Source of the DNA: Opeltia flavorubescens
Lineage: Eukaryota; Ascomycota; Lecanoromycetes; Teloschistales; Teloschistaceae
Direction: 5' to 3'
Assembly (NCBI GenBank): GCA_000442125.1
Contig: KE546972.1
Location: 1,200,022-1,264,021, forward strand
Length of the DNA stretch: 64,000 nucleotides
Shown here: positions 25,525 to 36,900 of the stretch, one piece after another
Layout of the letters: every line of letters begins with the position of its first letter
Position numbering within the stretch: position 1 is the stretch's first letter
Position numbers and translations under genes: made by a program
The notes under the pieces: generated by a model
Database searches by the model: none
The model's input: only the letters and a program-made list of their open reading frames with translations
What the model was told of the DNA's origin: nothing

Positions 25525-27700
25525 TTTTATAATACTATAATATAAATACTAAAATTCGTATAAAAACGGATATATTAAAGCGTAAAATAGGGGGGATTTT
25601 TAGCTAAAAACTAAAAGAAAGTTTATACTAGTATCTAATAGTATTTTTTAGCTATAAATTTAAAAATATAGAATTCTACTAGAATATATATAATAAAGAG
25701 CTTTATATTATAATACTAGGCTTTAAAAATTAGCGGTATTATTTATAAAAAGTTAGAAAAATAATTTATATAATTATAAATTATAATAATTTTAGGTATT
25801 CTATAATTATAAAAGAACTTATTATAAAATAAATACGGTAAATAAAAAAACTAACTATATTTAATTTCTATATAAATTACTAGAAGAGTTTATTAAACCT
25901 AATTGATATACTATTTAAAAAGCCTAATATTATAAAACCTAATAATAGTAAAGATAATAATAATAACTTCCTATTTACTCTATAAAATAAACTTTATAAT
26001 AAAGACTACTAGTTTAAATTATAGAAAGAAAATAGAGTACCTATAATAATTAAACTTATAGTAATTTTAATAGTATAACTAGATAGTATAATTATTATAA
26101 ATACCCTCGCTATTTATAAAAATAAAGAAGAACTTAAAAGAATTTATAGATTTTTAAATTCTATAAACTTTTAGCTTTTAATTTAATAGGTTATTAAATT
26201 AAAAAAATCTTTTTTAAATATATAATTATTTATAATAGAGTAGCTTTTTAAATTTTAATAAAAAAACGTCTTTATTATTAAAAAGGAATAGCGCTAAAAA
26301 TTTACTACTAATTAAAAAGAATTTTTAAAATAAAAGGTTAAAGAGGATAAACTATTTTAAAAGGGGGGAAAATTTATATATCTAATAATCTAGTTATAAA
26401 AGAAAAAATCTTTTATATAAATTATAATAATTTTAAAGCGGGTTATTTCATAAAAAAAAGAATAAAGGATTCGATTTATAAAAAATACTATTAGTTAAAT
26501 ATAATTAAAAAAATTTAAAATTATTATAAAATATATCCTAATTATTAAAAAGTACGAATTTATTATTATAGACTTTATAACTAATTAAAATTAATTTTAT
26601 TAAAAAGTATAAAACCGTTTTATATAGTAATAATAGACTTTATTACTAATTTACTATTTATAACCGACTTTAATATAAAAAAGACTTATAATTTAATTCT
26701 TATATTAATAAATAAATTAATTAAATATATAATTTATATTTCTATTATTAAAGATATTAATATAGAAAAATTTATAAAGTTATTATAATATAAATTTATT
26801 AAATACTATAAAATTATATAAGAAATTATTAATAATAAAAGGTCGTTTTTTATAAATAAATTTTAAAGTATTTTTTATTATTATTTAAATATTAAAAGAA
26901 AATTTAGTACTATATTTTATTTTTAAATTAATAGCTAAATAAAGCGTGAAAATTAAATTTTAAAATATTATTTATAAATTTATTATAATTATAAATAGAA
27001 TAATTAATCGGAATTATTACTTTTAATAAAATTTACTTATAATAATAATATATATATAAGTACTAGTAAACCGCTAAATAAATTATTTAAAAAATATATT
27101 ACTATTTTAAAAATTAAATTTAAAAATATAATTTCTAAAAAAAAGGCGTTTTAAATATCTAAAAAAATAAATTAATTAAAGGATTTAAAAAAATATTTAA
27201 CTAAATTTTATAAAAAAATTTTTAAATAATAAATAAAGTAGTATAATATCTATTGTAAAATAATAAACTTTTAAAAAAATAATAAAATACTACTATAAAA
27301 TATTAATATCCGTATTTTAAAATTTAAAAAAAAGCTAGACTATAAATAATTAAAACCTTTTAAAATTTTAAAAAGAATTAATAAATAAATTTATTTTTTT
27401 AAAATAATTAAATAATATAAAAAAATCTACTCTATATTTTATATTAGTCTACTTAAACTATAGTACTTTTATAATAAAGACCTTAAGCTTTAGCCTATTT
27501 TAATAAAAGATAAAAAAAAATAAAAAATAAAATAGATATTTAATAAGCGTATAGTTAAAGGTAAACTTTAATATTTAATTTATTAAATTAATACTATATC
27601 TTTTAAAGATTTTTAGAAGCTAATTAATAACCTAGATAATATAAAGAAATTTATTAGGGATTTTAAATAGATAAAACTAAAGATAAATATATTAAAAAAA
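25525..27700 (+). pseudogene. C RNase H, integrase and chromodomain-like relic
   Basis: The frame of the RT relic resumes right of D1. RNase H starts near 25550 (R-I-x-T-D pattern) and runs to about 26000. The integrase zinc-binding region lies near 26440-26600 and the catalytic core about 26600-27080. A GPY/F-like stretch (K-L-x-x-x-x-x-G-P-F-K-I-L type) lies near 27330-27470. A chromodomain-like stretch follows near 27510-27650. Broken by many stops; limits approximate. Confidence 0.7.
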
Positions 27701-29629
27701 ATAAAGGCTGGAATAAAAAGTATATCTAAAAGTAAAAAAAAAGGGGTAAATTATATAAAACCTATTAATTATTTAAAAAAATTATTACTAGAAATTTATA
27801 TATAAATTAAAAAAATTTATATTACTATACTAATTTAAATAATTATTATTTCTATAAACTAGTCTATAATATATCTATATTTTTAAGCGAAACTATTAAT
27901 TATTATATTTAAAAGTAAATTATTAATAAAAGCTTTTAAATAAATAATTAAAAGAATAATTATTAATATATATTTTTTTAGCGATTTATTAAATATTATT
28001 TACTTTATTTTATAATAAAATAAAAGCCTCTTTTATTATAAAAATAAAAAGTTTAGCTGGATTTATTATTATTAAAATAGTAGTATTAATAAGCCTGCGT
28101 TCTATAAAAAGCTTTACTTTAAATTTTTAAAAATATTATTACTAGAAAGCGAAGGTAACTTTAAAGTTCGCTTCTAGATAAAAGTATTAGTAAAAATTCT
28201 TAAATATATATTACTTTTTTAAAAGGTAGATATTCTATTTATATAAATAATTAATAAAAGAATAGTAATTATATTTAATAGTTTTTTCTATAAATATATA
28301 ATAAATATATATAAAATTTATTATAAAATATTTAATATATTATATATATTAAATTAGGCTTTTACCGACTAAAAAAGATTATATTAGTATTTAATTTAAA
28401 AAAATTTAAAAATTTAAATAATTATTTAAAAATACTATTAAAATTATAAATCGCGGAATTATAATTTAAATATATAAAAATCTATTTTTTATATATTTTT
28501 AAACTACGGCTCCTTTTTATAATCTTTTTTAAATAGAAGGGCTATAGTAAAAATTATATAAAGAGTTAAAAAAAAATTTTAGAATTTATTTACCTATTAG
28601 ATTAGCTAAAATTTATAAAATTAAATAAAAATTTTAAGGAAATAAAAAAAATTGATAATTTTAGTACTATAATTTAATAAATAAATTATAATAATAGCTA
28701 AATATTATATTTATATAGTAGATTATAACTTTAAATATAAAATAAAAAAAAAAGCTATAAAAAGTTCGCAGTTTAATAAAAAATAAAAATTTAAAAAAGG
28801 ATATAATTATTTAAATATTTTAAAAAATATTCGTTAAAAAAATATTATAAAAATAAAAAAAGGCTTAATAAATAATAGTTAAATAAAAGAATAATTATTT
28901 ACTTTTTTATTATATTTATAACTTATTAAAAAATATAATTCTAAAAAAAATTCTAGCTTATTTTATATCTATTACTATATATTTTTTAAAAGTAAATTAA
29001 AGCCGAAAATCGAATTTTAAACGACTTTATATAATATAAAATAATTTAATACTATTAAAATAGATTTAAAATATTTTATTATTATATAATAAATAAAATA
29101 ATATTTTAAAAAGAAAAATTATATAGTAAAAATATTATTTATTTATAAATTTAATATTTAAAAATAATCTAATACGGTTAAAGGCTGAAATTTATAGATT
29201 TTACTTTTTAAAAAAGTTTTAAAAGTATTTTATATTATTTTAAATTATTTTATAATAAATAAAAAGATAAAATTTTAGTATATTTATTTATAAATTTTAT
29301 TTTTTAAATTTTATAAAATAACGCTAAATAGATATTATAAGCGAGAAGTTTATAATTTATAAATATTTAAATAAAATTAAAATAATTAATTTAATTTATT
29401 TAAATTAATTAAATAAATCGAAAAAAAAAAATTATACTTTTAATTAAATTATAAAGTATTTAGAATTTATAATTATATATAAAATTCGTTTATCTATAAT
29501 TTATAAGGTTAAGTTTTATAGATCCTAATATAACTATATACCGGCTAGTAAAAAGTAGAAGTATACTATATAAACCTATTATTTATTAATAGGATTTAAA
29601 GGACTAAATCTAATTAAAAGGGATATAAT
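27700..29629 (+). other. C 3' tail, about 1.9 kb without recognised domain
   Basis: Between the chromodomain-like relic and the 3' LTR lie about 1.9 kb that I cannot assign. No second LTR pair or TSD is visible inside it. It may be a long 3' untranslated region, an extra gene of the family, or a further insertion too decayed to see. Confidence 0.5.
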
Positions 29630-29842
29630 TATAAGGCTAGAGGTTTAGTAGATATAAAATTCGTAAAAAATAAAGCTATATTTAATATAAATAGTATTTA
29701 TATTTAATAAAAACCTTATAAACTTTAAACTGCTAATTCTTTAGTAATTACTTCTACTATTATCTAAATAAACGTCTTCTATATTCTACTACGCAGCTCC
29801 GTTAACCTGAGGTTCGCAGGCTGTTTGCCTAGCGACCTTATA
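29630..29842 (+). repeat. C 3' LTR (213 bp)
   Basis: Partner of 14737-14949. Here the last 80 bases are well kept (around CCTGAGGTTCGCAGG) and the first part is strongly mutated. The TSD AAACT and the A1 sequence follow directly. Confidence 0.9.
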
Positions 29843-29968
29843 AAACTATAATAAGGCCGCTAATAATACTAATATTAATATTAAATAGCAGGAATAAATT
29901 AAAAAGCCGTTTATTAATAAAGAAAAGTTTATTATTAAAAGCTAATAGTTTTATTTATTACCGGTATC

Positions 29969-30173
29969 TATTACGGCTATACCGTATAAGCAGAAAGTTA
30001 ATAAAGTAGGTAGGGCTAAATAGTTATTATAACTCGAAGGAGGCTTTTTAAATATATTTACCTAGTTAGATTTAGCGTCTTTTAGCGCCTATATTTATTT
30101 AGTTATAAGTTTTATAAATAAATAGTCTTTTACCTTTAATATAATACTACTATTCTATACCTATTATACAATA
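29969..30173 (+). repeat. A1 3' LTR (205 bp)
   Basis: Colinear with 955-1159 and preceded by the A-family stretch CCGGTATC, as in A2. Followed by TTAAT (30174-30178) and then by the D2 sequence. Confidence 0.92.
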
Positions 30174-32750
30174 TTAATATAACGCCGTTTGTTATTATTA
30201 TTATTAATAGATATTATAATTTAAAAAATTATATTAAAATTAATAATATTAAAAATAATTTATTTAACGCGCGTTAATATATTAAAGAATATAAATATAT
30301 ATATATTTAGTTTAAAAGTTTATAAAAAATAATAAAAAAAAAATCTAAATACTATAATTAAAAATATTCCATAAAATTTTTTTTTACTAGCGATATAATA
30401 TAGTTAAATAAATATAATATTAACATAAAAAGGCTATTAAACAAATTAGATTATAAATTTTATAGATTTTTTAAAATAATAAAACTAGTAAATTTATAAT
30501 TATACCGCCTAAAACTTCTAGTATTCATAGATTATATTTACTCTATTTTTTATATCTCTCTTTTTAAACTATATATAATAGTAGAAAAAAAAGATAAAAA
30601 AACTTACTATTTTTATTTATTAATAGTAAAAGTAATATAAAATAAAAGAAGTATTTAATTTAAAATTATATTATAGAAAATTATAATATTTAATTAAAAA
30701 GTTTAATTATAATTTTAAAAATAATAACTAATTTAATATTAAAAGAATATTAGAAGCTAATAAATATATAAAGGACTTCTATTATATATATTTTGAAAAA
30801 CTATTAAATAATAGTAAAAAAAACTTTTTAAAAAAAAAGTAAAAAAAGAAAATAAACTATAGTTAAATTATATATAAGTATATAAATAAAACCACGAGTA
30901 ATTCTAGAAATATAAAATAATAATAAAAATAAAATTTTATATAATTATTAAAATTTACTAGTAGAATAAATATTAAAAGATATATATTATAAAATATATT
31001 ATTAGAAAAGATTAAAGTTAAAAAAAGACTTTATTAAAATATAAATTTTAAAACTATAATTACCCGAAAATAATATAGATTTAAAAGTAGAATATAAAAA
31101 TAAATATAGAAAAATAAATATTAAAAATAAATACAAAGTATTAAATAAATATAAAACTATATAATAATACTATTTTTTTCTATATTACTTTTAAAAATAA
31201 AAAAATTATTTTTTTTAATTAAATTTAACTATTCTTTTTTAATAATTAGAAAATTTAAATAGTTTTAATATAAAATAAGTACGCGAAATTATATAGAAAA
31301 GATAAATATATAATAGAATATATTATATTAATATCTATATTAATCGATTTTTTTAAAATATAAATAGCTTTAATAGTATTAAAAGTATTAATAGTTTTTT
31401 TTTATTATATTTTAGCTTTTTTTTAAACCTTGATTTATTTATAATTAAAAAAAATAATAATACGCGAGCGGTATATAATATATCGCTTTTTATTTTTATC
31501 GATAATATTAATAATAATAATAGCGAAAATTATTTTATTAACGATTAAAATAAATTTTTAAAAAATTTATATAAATTAAAAAAGCTACTATAATATATAA
31601 ATTTAATAGATTAATTTAAATTTTTTATAAAATCTAAAATAATATATATAATACCCTAAATCGATACTAGACTTTATATAGTAAATAAAAATATAATAGA
31701 TAATAAAATTATTTTTTATTTATTTTTTATTAAAGATTATTAAATAATAATATTAAATAAGCGATATATATTATAATACTAGCTTTAATATACCGATAAT
31801 AATAATTTTTTTATAAAACGAAAATATTTAATAATATTAAAATATCGGGTATTTATATATTTTAAAAAGTTTTTTTAAATATAAAAGTTTTAATATAATA
31901 AAAGATATAAAAATTAGAAAAAATTAATAAAAATATAGAACCGGTAAATAAAAATAAAGTACAGTAAAAATAATAAAAATTTAATTTAGAAAATAAGTCT
32001 ATATTAAAGGAGAAACGTTTATTATATATTTATATATAAAAAATAGAATTATATTATTTAATATAAAATTTTTAATACTAATAATATAAATTAAATTATT
32101 TAAAGTTTAAAAGTTTTAATTTATTATAATTATTATAATATAATATAGCTATTAAATAAAGCTATTAAACGATATTAATTTCTATAACTATATTTTAACG
32201 CGAGTATTTAATAATTATTAAAAAATATTAATAATAAATTATTAAATAATAATTAATATTAATATTAATATCGAATAATTTTTAATATATAAAATAAAAC
32301 TATTTATATATTTTATATATAATAACGAGATATTTTATATATAAATGTATATTAATATTATATACTTTTAAATTATTAATTTAATTAATACGCGTTTAGG
32401 TACGCGCGCTTTATATAAAAGGTTTAGCTATTTATTATATATATATCGCCTAATTATTAAATAATAAGAATACTATTATAGAAAAAGGGATATTATTATA
32501 ATTAATAATAGTCTAGCTTATTGTAATATCGTAGAGCTATTATATAGCTTCGGCTAAAATATTATATCGCTATATTATACTANTANNAAANGGGGCNTAT
32601 ATANTTANANGAATTCCNNNTAATATTTATAGCTCTCTAGATATTAATATATATATATTTCTTATATATAGCTCCGTATAAACGATAGTAAAACGCTAAA
32701 CTATAGCCTATATTTTTATACAATTTCCCTGCTATTATATCCTTTTTACG
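30174..32750 (+). mobile_element. Element D2, right piece (3' part of a Ty3/gypsy fossil)
   Basis: Continues the D sequence of 833-954 after A1 and aligns with the reverse complement of D1 from about 20440 down to 17806. It holds a GPY/F-like stretch near 30440-30560 (Y-K-F-x-G-P-F-K-I type, then H-x-V-F-H-V-S-L-L), a likely chromodomain-like region near 30590-30800, a tail of about 1.7 kb, the polypurine tract and one LTR. Together the D2 pieces make about 2.7 kb, so roughly the 5' two thirds of the element are missing. Broken by many stops. It is the oldest layer of the left series, since A1 inserted into it. Confidence 0.85.
32494..32750 (+). repeat. D2 3' LTR (257 bp)
   Basis: Homologous over its full length to both D1 LTRs and preceded by the polypurine tract. 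Eleven ambiguous bases are clustered at 32583-32620, which suggests mixed or unclear reads at this repeat. It ends ..TTTTTACG. No TSD can be checked because the 5' end of D2 is lost. Confidence 0.88.
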
Positions 32751-33722
32751 CCGATTTAAAAAAATTTACTAATATAAAAAATAAATTTATTAAAGCGGTT
32801 TATAATAAAAACTATAATAAAAAATATTAAAAAAATAAAAGCGATAGCTATAATATAATAGAAAAAAAATTAAAAATATTTCTAAATCGAATATATTAAA
32901 TATACCGCTATTATTAAAAATAATACTAAAAATTATTAAATTAGCTATTATTTAATATATATACTTTAAAATTTTTTCTATTCTATTTTATTCTTTTTAA
33001 TATTTTCAATATAGCGGTAGATTATTTATATTATTTTTTCTACAAATTAGTTTTACTTCGGGATAAAATATTTTTTTAGAAAATAGTATTTATTATAAGT
33101 ACTATAGTATATAGTAGCTTTCTTTATTGTATATATTATTGCTAATAGTAACTAGAAACGGCGACTACCGCCTGCACTTAAGCTACTAATAGTAGCAACT
33201 TTTTAGATAAAATAATTAATACTTTTATATATATTATATTCGTATTTTATTGCTAATATAACAGTTTTACGATATTATAATAGATTAGACGATCATTAAT
33301 TATAATAACTAGTAAAAAATATAAAATTTACTTTTATATTAAATAAAATAAAATAATATATATTTGATAATAAATTATTATTAATATTTTAATAGTATTC
33401 CGATAATATTTTAATAATAATCAAATTATATTATAAGAAAATAATTTATTTTAAAAAAAATCAGGTTTTTTTAATTAAATAAATATAATTATTAAATGAA
33501 AATAAATTTAATTAAAAATTTTTTATATTTTTTTTTAAATTATAATAGTTATTTAATTTTATTTTATTTTACTAATTATCTATTATATAATACAATTGCA
33601 ATTTTTAATATTAATTTATATTATAATTTTATATTTATTATTATAAAAATACTTTTTTATATTTATTATATAATTAATATTGAAATTTATTAAAAATTAT
33701 TTGTATTTTATTACTTTTATAA
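32751..33722. other. Spacer between the two nested series
   Basis: No similarity to families A-E was noticed. Bases 32751-33000 look like RIP-mutated repeat sequence of unknown origin. From about 33119 CA and TG reappear (ATTGTATATATTATTGCTAA, CCTGCACTTAAGC), so part of this may be low-copy DNA that escaped RIP. After 33480 the AT content is extreme and a 65-codon ATG frame (33496-33693, +) occurs by chance: it is made almost only of I, L, F, Y, N and K. No gene is supported. Confidence 0.5.
33182..33196. repeat. Short palindrome in the less-mutated spacer
   Basis: GCTACT-AAT-AGTAGC forms a perfect 6-bp stem with a 3-nt loop inside the island that keeps CA and TG. A related GCTAATAGTAAC lies at 33141-33152. 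Function unknown; may be chance. Confidence 0.4.
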
Positions 33723-33726
33723 TAAT

Positions 33727-33931
33727 TATTATATTATTAATATAGAGTAATAGTATTATATTAAAGGTAAAAAACTATTTATCTATAGAATCTATAACTA
33801 AATAAATATAGGTATTAAAAGGCGCTAAACCTAATTAAATAACCTTATTTAAAAAGCTTCCTTCGGGTTATAAGAGTTATTTAACCCTATCTACTCTATT
33901 AGCCCTTTATCTATATAGTATAGCTATAATA
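33727..33931 (-). repeat. A3 3' LTR (205 bp, minus-strand element)
   Basis: Reverse complement of the A LTR, followed by the A-specific ACCGGTAATAAATAAAACTA at 33935-33954. Strongly AT-rich. Confidence 0.92.
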
Positions 33932-36900
33932 AATACCGGTAATAAATAAAACTATTAGCTTTTAATAGTAGATTTTTTTTTACCAATAAACGGCTTTTTA
34001 ATTTATTTCTACTATTTAAAATTAATATTAATATTATTAACAGCTTTCTTATAATTTAAAGCTTATTCCGAATTAAAATAACGTTTATATTTTTCTATTA
34101 ATATTATAGTATTATTTAAACGATATTCGAATATTTACTAGTTATTTTTAAACCTATAACCAACCTAATAAATAAGATATTGAATAAACTAGCTTCTATT
34201 TTATAAATATAGCGTTTATAAAAAATTTATTTAATTTTAAACTTTTTATTACTATTAATAATAACTAGAGATATAGATATATAATAGCGCTAGTAATAAT
34301 TATTACTAAAGTTAATAATAGGCTTTAAATATATTATAAATATTATATTATAAATTTTTATAATAAAAAGTAGCTTTAAATAATAAATTAATAGTTTAAT
34401 ATATTTAATAATTTTAAATGGATTTATTAATTATTATTTAATCTTTTTAAAAATAAATTTTAATATATTATAGTTTTAGTATAAATATATTCTTATAAAT
34501 TCGCTAATTTTAAGATAAACCGGTTAGTAGTATATATTATAAAATTTTTTTATTTTTATTATATTAAAGATAATAATATTCTTAATATTAATATATATAG
34601 GCCGGTCTTATTTTATAATTACTAGTATTATAGCTTTTTATTTTATAAATATATTTATAAATATAACGGCTTTTAAAGTAGTTAAATTATAGTAATAAAC
34701 TATCTATATTATAATCAGAAAAATAGTTAGTTTTTTAATAAATATTTGAATAAAAGTTTTAAAACCCGGCGTTTTTTCTAGCTAGATAATTTATTTAAAA
34801 TTTAATAAATATAAAAGATTTAATATCTCGCGAGTTTTAAATTTAAGTAATATTTAATTAAATACTTTAAATATAAAATTATATTTAATAGTATTATTAA
34901 AAGCCGCTAATATTTATAAAAGAATAATAGATTATTATTTAAAATCGTTTAATATTCTAATATAATAACGTATAATAATTTTAATAATTTGATTAAATTA
35001 TTTTAATATATTATAAATTTATAAATACTAGGCTATTAAATATTATAAATCTATTTTTAAAGTTTTAAATATCTAATATTATAGCTATATAATAAATTTT
35101 TTATTATAATTCGAGATTATTATTTATAATAAACTTAAATTTAGTTTTATTAATTTATTTAATAGCTATTTAACCTATTATTTATTACTTTAAATAATTT
35201 TTTTAAATATATAAATAACTATTTTAATAAATTTATATATTATTAATATATAATAATTATATCCCTTATATAATTTCAATAGAATAAATATAAAATTAAT
35301 AATAAATATATAGAATAGTTTTATCGGGCTAAATACTAGCTATAAAATTCTATATAGACGGTAATAAAATATTTAGTTTATTTAATACTATAAATAATAA
35401 CGGATTAATTTATATAGCTTTATTAATATATTATATATATAAAAGCTTTCTATTAAGTCTTTATATATATATATATAGTTAAAGTAATCTATTTTATTAT
35501 ATACCAGCTAGAATACTTTTTTTTCTATATCTATAGATATTATTAAGCGCAGGCCTCGTTTATCATTATCGTAGTAGAGCAGCTTGTTAATAATAAAATT
35601 TAGTAATTTAATAATATTATTATCTAATTTTATACTAGTTTTAATAGATTTTTTAATTTTAATCTAGCGGTTTTCTTTAATATACCTATTAATTAATTAT
35701 TAACGGAATTTAGCTAATATTTCTATCAGATTTACTAGAAAATATTATATTTTAAAAGTATTTATATTTAATAATTCGTTTATTTCTAAATAATATTTAT
35801 AATTAGTAAACTTTAATAATATATCTAAAATAGTATTTATAACCCTAAATTTATAATAAATATCGAATTTAAAATATTAAAATATTCGGAGGTTTATACT
35901 AAATAAAGATTAAACTTTTTAATAGATACTATATTTAAATTAATCTAGCGTAAAATACTAATTATAATAGAATAATATATATAAATAACAGTAATATATT
36001 TAACCATTTTTATTATATAATAGATCTTTTTTACTATTTAAATAATATTTATAACCTCTAATTCTATAAATTAATAGTATATTTTAGCGTTTAATAAAAA
36101 GCGGCTAAAAAATAAAATTAATTATTTAAATTTTTATTTAAACTTTTTATCTATTTTATATATAATTTTATATAAATTATAATAAATATAAGCTATAAAA
36201 TTTAATTCTTTATTAACGTTTAAATTTATAAATAGTATTAGATTTTTATTAAAATAAACTAAAATTAATAATAATAAAAAAAGTTTTTATAAATAATAAA
36301 ATACGTTAAACTCTTTAAATATAAATACTATTAGTAAACTTTAAATAGTAGCTTTTTTCTAAATATTACCTTTAATAATAATATCGCGCCTTAAATGAAT
36401 TTTTTATTTTTAAAATAGTTGAATAATAGCTATAGAATTATTAATATATTATTAAAGGTAGCTTTTTAAATTAAAATATTTTTCTAACTATTAAAATATA
36501 CGCGGAAATAAAAACTTTAAAATTATTTTTAGTTTATTTTTTATTATAATAAATTTAAAAATATTAACCTTTTAGCCTAATAAATATATTAAAATATAGT
36601 TAATAAATAATTTTATAAACGATAAATATAGGTTTATATTATTAAATATACTAAAAATTTCGTTAAAATACTCTATATATTCTATAATTGAAAAGAAAAA
36701 AACTTAATATTATCGATATAAATTTTATAAAAAAAATAAAATAGGTATAAAATCCTATTTATTATTTATTATATATAAACTAATAAATTATAATAATCTA
36801 TTATTAGTATTTTAAATATTTTTTATTTTCAATATAAAATTACTATTAAATAGTATTAGTACTATTAATTAATCTATTATTAATAGAAGAAATTTATAAA

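Larger units (their letters stand above)
14737..29842 (+). mobile_element. Element C, Ty3/gypsy fossil, nested in A1 and carrying D1
   Basis: Own sequence is 14737-17805 and 25525-29842, about 7.4 kb after removing D1. Both LTRs are 213 bp, and the TSD is AAACT (14732-14736 and 29843-29847). Removing C restores the A sequence as seen in A2 near 53945. The ends read TA..TA, expected for TG..CA after RIP. Gypsy order is clear: reverse transcriptase left of D1, RNase H right of it, then integrase, GPY/F and chromodomain-like parts. Broken by very many stops. Younger than A1 and older than D1. Confidence 0.9.
955..30173 (+). mobile_element. Element A1, Ty3/gypsy fossil, interrupted by B and C
   Basis: This is a full-length family A copy: own sequence 955-2100, 9073-14736 and 29848-30173, about 7.1 kb. 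It has 205-bp LTRs at both ends and a TSD TTAAT (950-954 and 30174-30178). The target sequence is D2: the D sequence continues on the right exactly where it stops on the left. B and C (the latter carrying D1) inserted into it later. Its parts follow gypsy order (gag, protease, reverse transcriptase, RNase H, integrase, chromodomain-like tail), judged by alignment with A2. It is broken throughout by RIP, with far too many stops to code. It is among the most degraded A copies here, so it is old, and older than B, C and D1. Confidence 0.9.

Noticed and set aside
33360-33430. Inverted-repeat mobile element (MITE) around TTTGATAATAAATTATTATT
   Set aside because: The two arms match only loosely and consist almost entirely of A and T; no convincing target-site duplication.
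33496-33693. 65-codon ATG frame on +
   Set aside because: Composition is nearly all I, L, F, Y, N and K, as expected from translated AT-rich DNA; no domain, no neighbour, and it lies in spacer sequence.
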